Shown here: in pieces, positions 23,218 through 30,902 of the stretch
Layout of the letters: each line of letters starts with the position of its first letter
Numbering within the stretch: the stretch's first letter is position 1
Source of the DNA: CAWUKT01 sp963923035
Lineage (GTDB): Bacteria > Bacteroidota > Bacteroidia > J057 > JADKCL01
NCBI GenBank assembly: GCA_963923035.1
Contig: CAWUKT010000083.1
Span: forward strand, 1 to 30,902
DNA: 30,902 nt
Direction of reading: 5' to 3'
Translations under genes and position numbers: made by a program
Notes under the pieces: model-generated
The model's database searches: none
What the model was told of the DNA's origin: nothing
What the model saw: only the letters and a program-made list of their open reading frames with translations

Positions 23218-25467
23218 TTAGAGCCGGCGGTTGATTTCGAGGTCGACCTTGAAGTCCCGCGTGGAGATATATCCTTCGAAGGGTTCTTCGATGATCCGGA
23301 ACAAGAGGCTCACCGTCCGCATGGAACCGGAGTAATCCAGAATCTCGGTGGGATCAAGGAAAATACTGTAAGAGAACGGACGCTTGCGGAAGCGGAAGTC
23401 CTGGTGGTCCGTCGCCAGTACATTGTTGGTGAGGCTGGTGCCCAGCAGGAGCAGGCCTTCTGAATCCTTGAGGCGCAGGTGCTGGGGAATACCGCCTTTT
23501 TGCGGCTCAATGCGGAAAGAATAGTAGACCGCGTTGAAGCGGGGCTCCTTGTCCACGCCGAAAAGGCCGTAGAACCAGGTGAAGAACTGGCGGAGACCTT
23601 TGCGGTAGGGGGAGGGAACCGTTGCCGAAAGCTCTTTGGCCTTGATGATAGCATCGGGATCTTCTTCCGAACGGGTCAGGAAGTTGAGCTGGATCAAATC
23701 TTCTTCGTGCCGGTTGAGGTCCACATAAATGGTCTCGGTGGGCAAGGTGAAGTCTTCTTCCTGTTGCTTCTTGAATCGCTCCCGCTGGTACTTCGCTTCC
23801 CGCAAATAGCGGAAGGAGTAAATCGGGCGCCGTATCCACAGACGTCCAATCAGGAAGAACAGACCCAGGAAGACGAGGATGGCAATGAGAATCCACAGCC
23901 AGAGACGAGACTCGGTCTTTACCTGGGAAATGGTCTCCGCCTGCATGATCTTGGACTGGTCCTCCAGGTAGACTTCGTTGTCCCCGGCCAGATAATAAGG
24001 AGTCAGGCCAATGGACAGCGTGAAGGAATCCAGGCTGGTGACCCGGTCCTCATCCTCGGGATGGACACCCAGCACCATGCGCATACTGTCCTTGTTGAAG
24101 GTGATGATTTGCAGGGGAATGCTGTCTTCGTCCGTCACCACGGCCGCGTGGTGCTCCTTGAACCCAAAGTTGGGGTCATTGCCGAGGGTATCGAGGTCCA
24201 GCGGAATCCGCGTGACATATTTGTCCGGGTAGCTGGACTCCGGGTCCTTGACGAAGTCCGTCTTATTGACCTTGATGAAGTTCTTGTTCTTGCGGTTCTC
24301 GAAGATGTCTTCGAGGCGGTCCATCGCCGTTACAGGATCGTAAATGGGACGCGGCTCCCCGCCGGTTCCATCTTCGATGCCATCGCCCCCCGAATTGGGG
24401 TCGAGACCCGGGCCGACGGCGCCGGACCCATTGTTGCTTGATCCGGAACCATTGCCAGTGGCGGTCCCGGTTCCGGAGCCATTGCCACTTCCCGTTCCGG
24501 CATAAGGGCCGGTGCCGGTATTGTTGTTCGGGTAGCCCGAACCGGTGCCGGCATTGGTATTGCCGGTACCATTGTTGCTGCTGCCATTGCCAACTCCGTT
24601 GCCGGCATTGTTGGCGACACCCGATCCGGCATTGGGATCGTAGGTGACATTGGAGCTGACATTGCTGCCGGTATAGCTCGAGAAGACGCTGGAGGCGACC
24701 CGTCCCGAAGCGTTGACCGTCATGGCGATCGACTCGGTGGGGTGCTCGGCGTCCTGGAAGACCAGGGTGGCATAGTCGCTGCTGTTGCGGCGGCCGCTGG
24801 GAGGACTGTAAGTAACCGTATAGACCTTGGAAGCCTTGTTTTTCAGGGGAATGACCGTATTGGCCGGGATGGGCTGGGCGTTGGCCTTGTTGAGGGTCAG
24901 GAAGAATGCTCCCCGGGCGTCGTTGCGGGTATAAAACTGGGCCGAGCCGGTTCCGGTACCATTCCACGCCAACTGGATAAAGGGCGCATTGGTGGGGAGC
25001 TGGCTGGTATAGACCTTCTGGCGGTCATCCCAGAACATTACTTTACCCGTAGCGGACAATTCGATTTGCAACTGAATTCCCCGTTTCATCCGATCCTTGT
25101 CTCCCTCCGGATAAATCACCAGGGTCACCGAAGAACGGTCCCGGATGCTTCTTCCGTAGTTCACAGAGAAGGTCAGGTCCTGCGTCGCCGTCGGCGCAAT
25201 GGTCAATGGAAGCTGTTGTTCCAGACTATAAGGACCCTCGTTGAATTTCTCACTCCGCACCAATTCAACCCGGAGTGGAAGGCCGTGGCGCATCCGGTGG
25301 GTCAACTGGAAGGTATAAGTGGGATTCTCAAAGGAAAAGTTGTGGATGGATGGAATGGTTTTCCCGGCATCTCCATCGGTAAGAATAATCTTCTTTTGGG
25401 CGGACAGGCTGCCCACCACCAGAAGACAAACGCCCATGATCCACGAAATCCGAAGAAACGATTTCAT
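23218..25467 (-). CDS. Single-pass envelope protein with Gly/Asn/Ser/Thr linker
   Basis: From ATG 25467 the product is 749 residues; a longer frame to 25554 lacks a signal at its start. A signal peptide (about 1-23, ending SLSAQ) leads a probably beta-rich exported region (24-265). About residues 267-374 are a low-complexity linker of Gly, Asn, Ser and Thr with repeated GTGSGNGSG-like words. A second folded part (about 380-510) precedes a transmembrane helix (about 517-542, LWLWILIAILVFLGLFFLIG). The remaining 205 residues begin with basic RRPIYSFRYLREAKYQRERFKK and would be cytoplasmic. I recognise no family. It lies 83 bp downstream of the PorE-like gene on the same strand and is closed by a terminator, suggesting one operon spanning periplasm and inner membrane. 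Confidence 0.82.
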   Translation of the reverse strand: MKSFLRISWIMGVCLLVVGSLSAQKKIILTDGDAGKTIPSIHNFSFENPTYTFQLTHRMRHGLPLRVELVRSEKFNEGPYSLEQQLPLTIAPTATQDLTFSVNYGRSIRDRSSVTLVIYPEGDKDRMKRGIQLQIELSATGKVMFWDDRQKVYTSQLPTNAPFIQLAWNGTGTGSAQFYTRNDARGAFFLTLNKANAQPIPANTVIPLKNKASKVYTVTYSPPSGRRNSSDYATLVFQDAEHPTESIAMTVNASGRVASSVFSSYTGSNVSSNVTYDPNAGSGVANNAGNGVGNGSSNNGTGNTNAGTGSGYPNNNTGTGPYAGTGSGNGSGTGTATGNGSGSSNNGSGAVGPGLDPNSGGDGIEDGTGGEPRPIYDPVTAMDRLEDIFENRKNKNFIKVNKTDFVKDPESSYPDKYVTRIPLDLDTLGNDPNFGFKEHHAAVVTDEDSIPLQIITFNKDSMRMVLGVHPEDEDRVTSLDSFTLSIGLTPYYLAGDNEVYLEDQSKIMQAETISQVKTESRLWLWILIAILVFLGLFFLIGRLWIRRPIYSFRYLREAKYQRERFKKQQEEDFTLPTETIYVDLNRHEEDLIQLNFLTRSEEDPDAIIKAKELSATVPSPYRKGLRQFFTWFYGLFGVDKEPRFNAVYYSFRIEPQKGGIPQHLRLKDSEGLLLLGTSLTNNVLATDHQDFRFRKRPFSYSIFLDPTEILDYSGSMRTVSLLFRIIEEPFEGYISTRDFKVDLEINRRL

Positions 25468-25550
25468 AGCTCGGTTTCTATGTTTCAGTGCAATATTTTG
25501 ATCTGATTCCCTGCGCATGCTGTGCTGTTTAGAAGGTCCTTGAGGATGGC

Positions 25551-28001
25551 TCAACGTTCAACCAATTTGATTTCAGTACGTCGATTCACCGCATGTTGCT
25601 CCTCATCACAGAACACCCCATCCACACATTCATTGAGGATATATTCTTCACCAAAGCCCCACGAAACAAAACGCTCAGCTTCAGCCGGCCGGTTGGCCAT
25701 GATATAGTCGATGACAGATTGAGACCGCTGCCGCGACAATTCCAGGTTGTAGTCCTTGGTGCCCCGGGAATCCGTATGGGAACGAACTTCCAAAATCGCA
25801 TCCGGATTCACCATCAGGAAGAAGTAGAGTTCGTTGAGGTCCTTGTAGGAAATGGGGGAGGTATTGGCCTGGTTATAGTCGTAGGCAATGGACTTAATCG
25901 TATTGTCCAATCCAAAGCGGGCTTCCGGCAGCGCCATGGCCATTTCGAATTCCTCGCCGGGGGCCATGCTGTCCGTCACGATGTCCATGCTTCGCGCAAA
26001 GAAGCCCTGGCGAGCGGTGACAATCGAGTAGGTATGGTTGGAATCCAGCGGAACCGCCACGTAGAAGGTGCCATCGGTGAGACTCATCGTGGAGTCGATG
26101 ATTTCGTTGGTCTCGTTGTTGACGATGGCCACGAAGGTGCTGGAAAGGGTTTTCTTTTCGCCTTCCTCTTCCCGAACCTCGCCGTGCATGATCGCATATT
26201 CGCCCTTGACCATCGGGATCAGCTGGCGACGGCGAACCACGCCGCGGATATTGCCAATCGCAATATTCTTCACGCGGGGGACATAGCCATCCCGCTCGAA
26301 GTACACCGAGTAGTCCCGGTTGGCGGGCAGTTGGAAGCCATAGTCGGCGGAATCAGGCGAGACATTGAACTTGTCGAGTTCCTTGCCGTAAGCGGTGATC
26401 CGCACTGAAGCATCGGCCAGCACCGTATCGCCAATCACATCGACGACCCGACCGGCCATTTCGAAGTTTTGTTCCGGCTTCAGGTAAATGTCCACGTTGA
26501 TGTCGCGGCCCTGGGGAATGGACTTGGTCCAGATGGTATCGCGGTAGGTATCGAAACCGGGAGCGTCCACCGTGACGAGGTAGCCGGTATTGACCTTGAC
26601 GGGTTCGGAGAAATTGCCGCCACCATCGGTGATGATGATGCGCTCGTTGCCGGACACATCCTTCAGACGAACGATGGAGCCGGGGATGGCCGTCTTGTCG
26701 CCGGCATCATACACCTTGCCGGAGATGCCCGGCATGCGGCGGAAATAGTAAATATCGTCGCCCGTGGTCCCATTCCGGTTGGAATTGAAGTAGCCCGTGG
26801 AAGACTTCCGGTCCCACACCACGCCAAAGTCATCTTTGGAGGAGTTGATGCCGGTGCCCATGTTTTGGATATTGACGTAGCGTCCGCGACGCAGGTCGGC
26901 GGTATAGATGTCCAGGCCGCCGTAGCCGATGTGGCCATCGGAAGCGAAGAACAGGAATCCCTGGTCGTTATAGCTCGGGAAGAGCTCGTCGCCCTCGGTA
27001 TTGACTTCCGGTCCAAGGTTGCGGGGCTCACTCCACTTGCCACCGACCCGGCGCACCATATAAAGGTCTACGCCACCGTAGCCGCCCGGACGGTCCGAGG
27101 CAAATACAATGACGTCGCCGGAGGGGTGGATGGCCGGGTGGAAATTGGCGTAGCCGTCCTGGAGATTGTAGGGGAGGTCGTCGATGACTTCCCATTTGCG
27201 GAAGGTCTTCATGCGGCCACCGTTGATCTCGACGGGATCGCTGGTGACTTCGGAATCAAGTTTCTTGCCGCTGGGCTCCCCGATTCGGGTGAAGAGCAGC
27301 AAGTCACTGCCGGGCATTTGCACGGCGTTGAGGTCATCGTAGCGGCGGGAATTGGCCTGGCCGCGGATACGCTTGACCCGGGAGATGAATCCCTTGCGGT
27401 CTTTGAGGGAGGTATAAATATCGTAATCGCCGTTGGAGGTACGGCGGGCTTTGGCAGTTCCGATTTCGCGGCGCTTGGCGCGGGTGGCAAAGAAGATGCG
27501 GTCCCGGCCATTGTTGGTGACGATGTCCGACTGTTTGGTATTGAGTTCGGTGACCGGTCGAATTTCATACCGTCCCTTCTCGTCCCGGATGCGCATGGCC
27601 AGGTCACAACTGGCGATGTACTTTTCCCCGATCTCGTATTCTCCCGTCACCTCTTCATACAACATGAATTGGCTTTTCGCTTCCTGGTACTTGCCATTGG
27701 TTTGGAGGGTCCGGGCATAATTGAGGCGGGCGGAGGGAGATTGGTTGCCACTGACGATGGCCTTGCGGTACCAATCCTCTGCTTCTTCAAACTCTCCCAT
27801 CATCCGGTAAGAGTCGGCCAGCTTTTCCATCACGGCGGGGAATTCACCTTTCTCAAGTACGTCCTTGTACTTGTCGATGTCTTTTTGCCAGCGGCGGGTA
27901 TCCTGCAAACGAGTGTTGGCACCAGTGGTGTTGGGTTGTGCAATCGCCCATTGCGCTAACAGAAAGCAGGCGGCCAAAACAATCGAAACTTTCGTCTTCA
28001 T
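25551..28001 (-). CDS. PorE-like TPR / beta-propeller / OmpA-domain protein
   Basis: From ATG 28001 the protein is 816 residues with a signal peptide (about 1-22, ending WAIAQ). TPR-like helices cover about 35-130 (MEKLADSYRMMGEFEEAEDWYRKA). A WD40-like PD40 propeller covers about 140-425, with VIVFASDRPGGYGGVDLY and FLFFASDGHIGYGGLDIY blades. Carboxypeptidase-regulatory-like beta domains follow (about 428-690, starting ISGKVYDAGDKTAIPGS). An OmpA C-terminal peptidoglycan-binding domain ends it (about 703-816, SHTDSRGTKDYNLELSRQRS). This order is that of PorE, a T9SS component of Porphyromonas gingivalis that binds peptidoglycan, but Bacteroidota have many such paralogues, so I leave the symbol empty. 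No lipobox is seen. The 749-residue membrane protein follows downstream. Confidence 0.9.
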   Translation of the reverse strand: MKTKVSIVLAACFLLAQWAIAQPNTTGANTRLQDTRRWQKDIDKYKDVLEKGEFPAVMEKLADSYRMMGEFEEAEDWYRKAIVSGNQSPSARLNYARTLQTNGKYQEAKSQFMLYEEVTGEYEIGEKYIASCDLAMRIRDEKGRYEIRPVTELNTKQSDIVTNNGRDRIFFATRAKRREIGTAKARRTSNGDYDIYTSLKDRKGFISRVKRIRGQANSRRYDDLNAVQMPGSDLLLFTRIGEPSGKKLDSEVTSDPVEINGGRMKTFRKWEVIDDLPYNLQDGYANFHPAIHPSGDVIVFASDRPGGYGGVDLYMVRRVGGKWSEPRNLGPEVNTEGDELFPSYNDQGFLFFASDGHIGYGGLDIYTADLRRGRYVNIQNMGTGINSSKDDFGVVWDRKSSTGYFNSNRNGTTGDDIYYFRRMPGISGKVYDAGDKTAIPGSIVRLKDVSGNERIIITDGGGNFSEPVKVNTGYLVTVDAPGFDTYRDTIWTKSIPQGRDINVDIYLKPEQNFEMAGRVVDVIGDTVLADASVRITAYGKELDKFNVSPDSADYGFQLPANRDYSVYFERDGYVPRVKNIAIGNIRGVVRRRQLIPMVKGEYAIMHGEVREEEGEKKTLSSTFVAIVNNETNEIIDSTMSLTDGTFYVAVPLDSNHTYSIVTARQGFFARSMDIVTDSMAPGEEFEMAMALPEARFGLDNTIKSIAYDYNQANTSPISYKDLNELYFFLMVNPDAILEVRSHTDSRGTKDYNLELSRQRSQSVIDYIMANRPAEAERFVSWGFGEEYILNECVDGVFCDEEQHAVNRRTEIKLVER

Positions 28002-28743
28002 AGTAGTTGGGACAGTAGTCAACTGATTCCGGAAAATCTTTCAGTATCAGAGCATTTGAAAAAACCAAGGGAATGCCCCACGGGGAAGTCGGCGATTTTG
28101 ATCCTGTACGTAGCAAAAATCTCTGTCGAGTACATTGATTTCATCTGCTGACCACCGGGTTGGCGACCGTTGGTTTTAAATCTTAAAAAATATTGGCGAC
28201 ACCGATCGTGACGGGAGGTCTGAAAGTCCAATGTGCTTGCCTCAGGAGGCGGGAGTTATCCACATTGTAAAATCCCAGGGCCCTTTCATCACGGGAGGCA
28301 ATATAGTGAAAATTGAAGAAAAAACTAGTTGGACCTCGCTTGCCTTTTTGCCTTATTTTATTAAAAACACAAGGATTTGTACCCTTTCCCTTTCCTTTTT
28401 TGCCCACTGATTTTCTCTCTCCGGAAGCCTGATATAGGCGTGGTGGATGTGGATAAGTACCCAGAGCCTATTTCTCTTCCTTGGAAGCCCCTTTTTTGCC
28501 CCCCACCAAACGCTTGAGTCATCCCTACTCCGGAGGGAATGTTTATAAGAATGGCGATAGATTTAGGAAATGCTTCTGCCCCAGCTGCTTCCCCGGCGAA
28601 CCCAATCATTTTTCATATTTCTGCTGTCTCAATGTGCAGCACCACTTGGGAATGGAAGTGAAGAAGGAGAATTTTACCAGTTGGGGGAATGAAAACAGGG
28701 GATGGACAATGAAAATGAAGGGTTTGGGGACAATAAAAAAGGA
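28002..28743. other. Gene-poor intergenic region
   Basis: This 742-bp stretch between the PorE-like gene and truA has no convincing gene. Short frames on either strand lack family features. It contains AT-rich segments, a small GCCTC/GAGGC hairpin near 28240, pyrimidine-rich sequence near 28380-28420, and purine-rich sequence with GGGAATG and GGGGA words at 28640-28740. Since truA and the PorE-like gene are both on the minus strand, the promoter of the latter must lie here, but I cannot place it. Confidence 0.6.
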
Positions 28744-29529
28744 TCAGTTCGAGGGATTCGGCGGTACGATAGATTCGGGAGCCAATTTGCGGAGCATGCC
28801 CTCCGGATAGCCCACCTCCGTCAGGAACAGGCCGCCTCCGTAGACCGAAGTCCCCGCCAATTTCCGATCCCGCCCTTCGATGATTTTCCGCAAGCCCGCT
28901 TCATCCAGATTGCCTTTGCCCATTTCGAACAGCGTCCCCACAATCGTCCGCACCATTCCCCGCAAAAAACGATCTGCCGTTACATGGTAGGTCCAGGAAT
29001 CGCCTTCCCACTGCCAGTAGCTTTCCCGGATATCACAGAAAAAGGTTTTGTTATTCGCGTTCGTCTTGCAAAAGCTCTCGAACGAATCGTACTCCTTAAT
29101 AATGGCCGCGCCCTTTTGCATGGCCTCAAAATCCACCTTCTCCTTGCACCACCACGACCGCTCAAACCAGAAGGGATCCTTCTCGAAGATCATGTGGTAG
29201 CGGTAGGAGCGGGAAGTAGCGGAGAAACGGGCGTGAAAGGAGTCGTCAATGGCTTCGAAAACCTGGACGATGGAGATGTCGGAGGGCAAAATGGCATTGA
29301 GGGACTTGAAAAATGCCGGGTGGAGGGCTTCGTCGTGGTCAAAATGCGCCGGCATGTGCAGGGCATGAACCCCTGCATCCGTCCGTCCGGCCCCGTAGCT
29401 CCGCACGGGGCGCTTCAACAACAGGCTGATGCACCGATCCAATTCTCCCTGGACCGTCGTGGCATTTTCCTGGACCTGCCACCCACTGTAATGGGTGCCC
29501 CGGTACCGCACGTCGACTACATACCGCAT
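28744..29529 (-). CDS. truA: tRNA pseudouridine synthase A
   Basis: The 261-residue protein converts uridines 38-40 of tRNA anticodon stems to pseudouridine. The catalytic motif GRTDAGVHA contains Asp51 (48-56), and the flanking YRGTHYSGWQVQ (9-20), HARFSATSRSYRYHM and FLRGMVRTIVGTL segments are all TruA signatures. Length is typical. A TTG at 29535 would add two residues; ATG 29529 is preferred. The start lies 6 bp after the stop of the thiolase gene, so the two are co-transcribed even though their functions are unrelated. Confidence 0.96.
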   Translation of the reverse strand: MRYVVDVRYRGTHYSGWQVQENATTVQGELDRCISLLLKRPVRSYGAGRTDAGVHALHMPAHFDHDEALHPAFFKSLNAILPSDISIVQVFEAIDDSFHARFSATSRSYRYHMIFEKDPFWFERSWWCKEKVDFEAMQKGAAIIKEYDSFESFCKTNANNKTFFCDIRESYWQWEGDSWTYHVTADRFLRGMVRTIVGTLFEMGKGNLDEAGLRKIIEGRDRKLAGTSVYGGGLFLTEVGYPEGMLRKLAPESIVPPNPSN

Positions 29530-29535
29530 CCGCAA

Positions 29536-30738
29536 TCAGACCTTTTCGACCACCACCGCTGCTCCCTGGCCCACCCCCACGCAGAGGGTCGCCAGGCCGT
29601 ACTTGACGTCGCTGCGCCGCTTCATTTCGTGCAGCAGCGTCGTCATGATCCGTGCGCCTGAGCAGCCCAGGGGGTGCCCCAGCGCAATCGCGCCGCCATT
29701 CACATTCACGATGGAGGGATCCAGGCCGAGGTCGCGCATGCACGGAATCGATTGGGCGGCGAAGGCCTCATTCAATTCCACCAGGCCAATGTCCCCAATG
29801 CTCAATCCGGCCCGCTTCAGGGCCTTCTGGGTGGCCGGAACCGGGCCAATGCCCATGATCTGGGGGTTCACGCCGGCGACGGCGTGACTCACCACCCGGG
29901 CCAAGGGCTCCAGGTTGTACTTCTTTAAGGTATCCTCGTTGCACATCAGGACCGCGCAGGCGCCGTCGTTGATGCCGGAAGCGTTGCCTGCCGTCACAGT
30001 TCCGCCTTCGCGGAAGACCGTCCGCAGCTTGGCCAGCTTTTCGAGGCTCGTATCCGGCCGGGGATGTTCGTCTTTGGACACGACAATGGGATCGCCCTTG
30101 CGCTGGGGGATGGTGACCGCCACCAACTCATCGGCAAACTTGCCGGCTTCGTGGGCGGCCTGGTATTTCATTTGGGTATCGTAGGCAAATTGGTCCTGCT
30201 CCTCGCGGGTGACATGGTAGAGTTCGGCGAGGTTCTCGGCCGTTTCGCCCATTGCGATGGGCGGGTACATCTTGGCCAGCTTCGGGTTCGTGAAGCGCCA
30301 GCCAAAGGTTGTGTCGTGGATTTCGGCCGGTTTGCGGTAGGCGCGTTCGGCCTTGCTCATGACCATCGGGCCGCGGGTCATGGATTCTTCGCCCCCGGCG
30401 ATGTACATGGCGCCGTCGCCGATCTTCAGCGCCCGGCTGGCATCAATAATGGATTGGAGGCCACTGGCGCAGAGGCGGTTGACGGTGACACCGGCCACAG
30501 ATTCGGGAAGCCCGGCGAGCAGGGCGGCCATGCGGGCCACGTTCCGGTTGTCTTCCCCCGCCTGGTTGGCGGCGCCGGCGATGACCTCTTCGATCTCGGC
30601 GAGGTCAATGCCAGGATTGCGCTCGATGAGCGCTTTGATGACATGCGCCAACATATCGTCGGGCCGGACGGAGGCGAGGGCTCCGGCAAATCGCCCGATG
30701 GGGGTCCGAACTGCGTCTACGATGTATGCTTCTTTCAT
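29536..30738 (-). CDS. Acetyl-CoA acyltransferase, PcaF/PaaJ-type thiolase
   Basis: The 400-residue thiolase has Cys90 (NRLCASG) as acyl-binding nucleophile, His355 (ALGHPLGCSGAR) and Cys386 (LCVGVGQG) as the other active-site residues, plus NEAFAAQ. The stretches RTPIGRFAGALASVRPDDMLA and AANQAGEDNRNVARMAALLAGLP are especially typical of beta-ketoadipyl-CoA thiolases (PcaF/PaaJ), which release succinyl-CoA and acetyl-CoA from 3-oxoadipyl-CoA; a general FadA-like beta-oxidation role is the alternative. The open frame extends to 30807, but ATG 30738 gives the conserved MKEAYIVDAVRTPIG start. A -7 box lies 42 bp upstream. No other aromatic-degradation gene is adjacent. Confidence 0.93.
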   Translation of the reverse strand: MKEAYIVDAVRTPIGRFAGALASVRPDDMLAHVIKALIERNPGIDLAEIEEVIAGAANQAGEDNRNVARMAALLAGLPESVAGVTVNRLCASGLQSIIDASRALKIGDGAMYIAGGEESMTRGPMVMSKAERAYRKPAEIHDTTFGWRFTNPKLAKMYPPIAMGETAENLAELYHVTREEQDQFAYDTQMKYQAAHEAGKFADELVAVTIPQRKGDPIVVSKDEHPRPDTSLEKLAKLRTVFREGGTVTAGNASGINDGACAVLMCNEDTLKKYNLEPLARVVSHAVAGVNPQIMGIGPVPATQKALKRAGLSIGDIGLVELNEAFAAQSIPCMRDLGLDPSIVNVNGGAIALGHPLGCSGARIMTTLLHEMKRRSDVKYGLATLCVGVGQGAAVVVEKV

Positions 30739-30780
30739 AGGTGGATGCGGTGTTCTTTGGATCATACTTACTTCCGGTTG

Positions 30781-30788
30781 CAAATGTA
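30781..30788 (-). promoter_or_regulatory. -7 box for the thiolase-truA unit
   Basis: On the minus strand this reads TACATTTG, a perfect TAnnTTTG match, 42 nt before ATG 30738. A TTG is found with a 16-nt spacer, shorter than usual. Confidence 0.45.
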
Positions 30789-30850
30789 CACAAATCGTTG
30801 GGAGCAATGTGTAAATTGAATTAATGTGGAGATGTGCAAATTTTAGGAAA

Positions 30851-30890
30851 TGGGGAAATGGGGAAATGGGGAAATGGGGAAATGGGGAAA
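30851..30890. repeat. 8-bp tandem repeat TGGGGAAA, five perfect copies
   Basis: Five exact units of TGGGGAAA run from 30851 to 30890, preceded by a partial unit (AGGAAA). The array lies in the intergenic region upstream of the thiolase gene. Tandem repeats this regular are prone to slippage, so the copy number may vary or be an assembly approximation. Confidence 0.95.
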
Positions 30891-30902
30891 TGTTTAGAAT
30901 GA

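Noticed and set aside
28481..28810. 109-codon plus-strand frame, and a 36-codon frame at 28551-28661
   Set aside because: Composition is irregular, no domain or signal is visible, and the longer frame runs into the antisense of truA.

Overview
The window looks like chromosomal DNA of a Bacteroidota member, most likely from the Saprospirales (Lewinella / Haliscomenobacter / Phaeodactylibacter-like). The genus-level guess is inference. The evidence is a C-terminal type A sorting domain of the type IX secretion system (T9SS), a PorE-like TPR/propeller/OmpA lipoprotein-type architecture, many small lipoproteins, near-absence of Shine-Dalgarno sites, and several promoter boxes of the Bacteroidota form TAnnTTTG. 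I see no rRNA, tRNA, CRISPR array, transposase or phage gene.

Left end (1-4.8 kb) is the most accessory-looking part. It opens with a degenerate 21-bp tandem repeat, then a DUF3592-type membrane protein on the minus strand. Next is a cluster of a WYL-domain regulator, two paralogous tiny proteins with an identical CxC-x11-CxxC cysteine pattern, and a lipoprotein with two NTF2-like repeats between them. Both tiny genes have the same upstream module: a palindrome TTGACA-N5-TGTCAA, exactly 10 nt, a TAnnTTTG box, exactly 25 nt, then ATG. A third copy of the palindrome with the same 10-nt spacing lies between them without an evident gene. Two related GC-rich hairpin elements in inverted orientation bracket the cluster. 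This is my best candidate for an undescribed regulatory system.

4.8-10.8 kb: a secreted leucine-rich-repeat protein, two lipoproteins, a PaaG-like enoyl-CoA hydratase/isomerase coupled to an ACC-deaminase/D-cysteine-desulfhydrase-family PLP enzyme, and a convergent polysaccharide flippase. 11-14.7 kb: a small secreted peptide gene with a clear promoter, a highly expressed-looking Asp-box surface protein carrying the T9SS sorting domain, and a membrane-anchored coiled-coil protein.

14.7-18.5 kb (minus strand) is an arginine block: arginase and arginyl-tRNA synthetase two bases apart, followed after a terminator by a CtlX-type citrulline/amidino hydrolase. 18.8-23.1 kb (minus): sigma-54 (rpoN), an Lrp/AsnC regulator overlapping a secreted amidohydrolase, and an acyl-CoA thioesterase. 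23.2-28 kb (minus): a PorE-like OmpA protein followed by a 749-residue single-pass membrane protein with a long Gly/Asn/Ser/Thr linker, likely one cell-envelope operon. After a gene-poor 740 bp come truA and a PcaF/PaaJ-type thiolase, and the window ends in an 8-bp purine tandem repeat.
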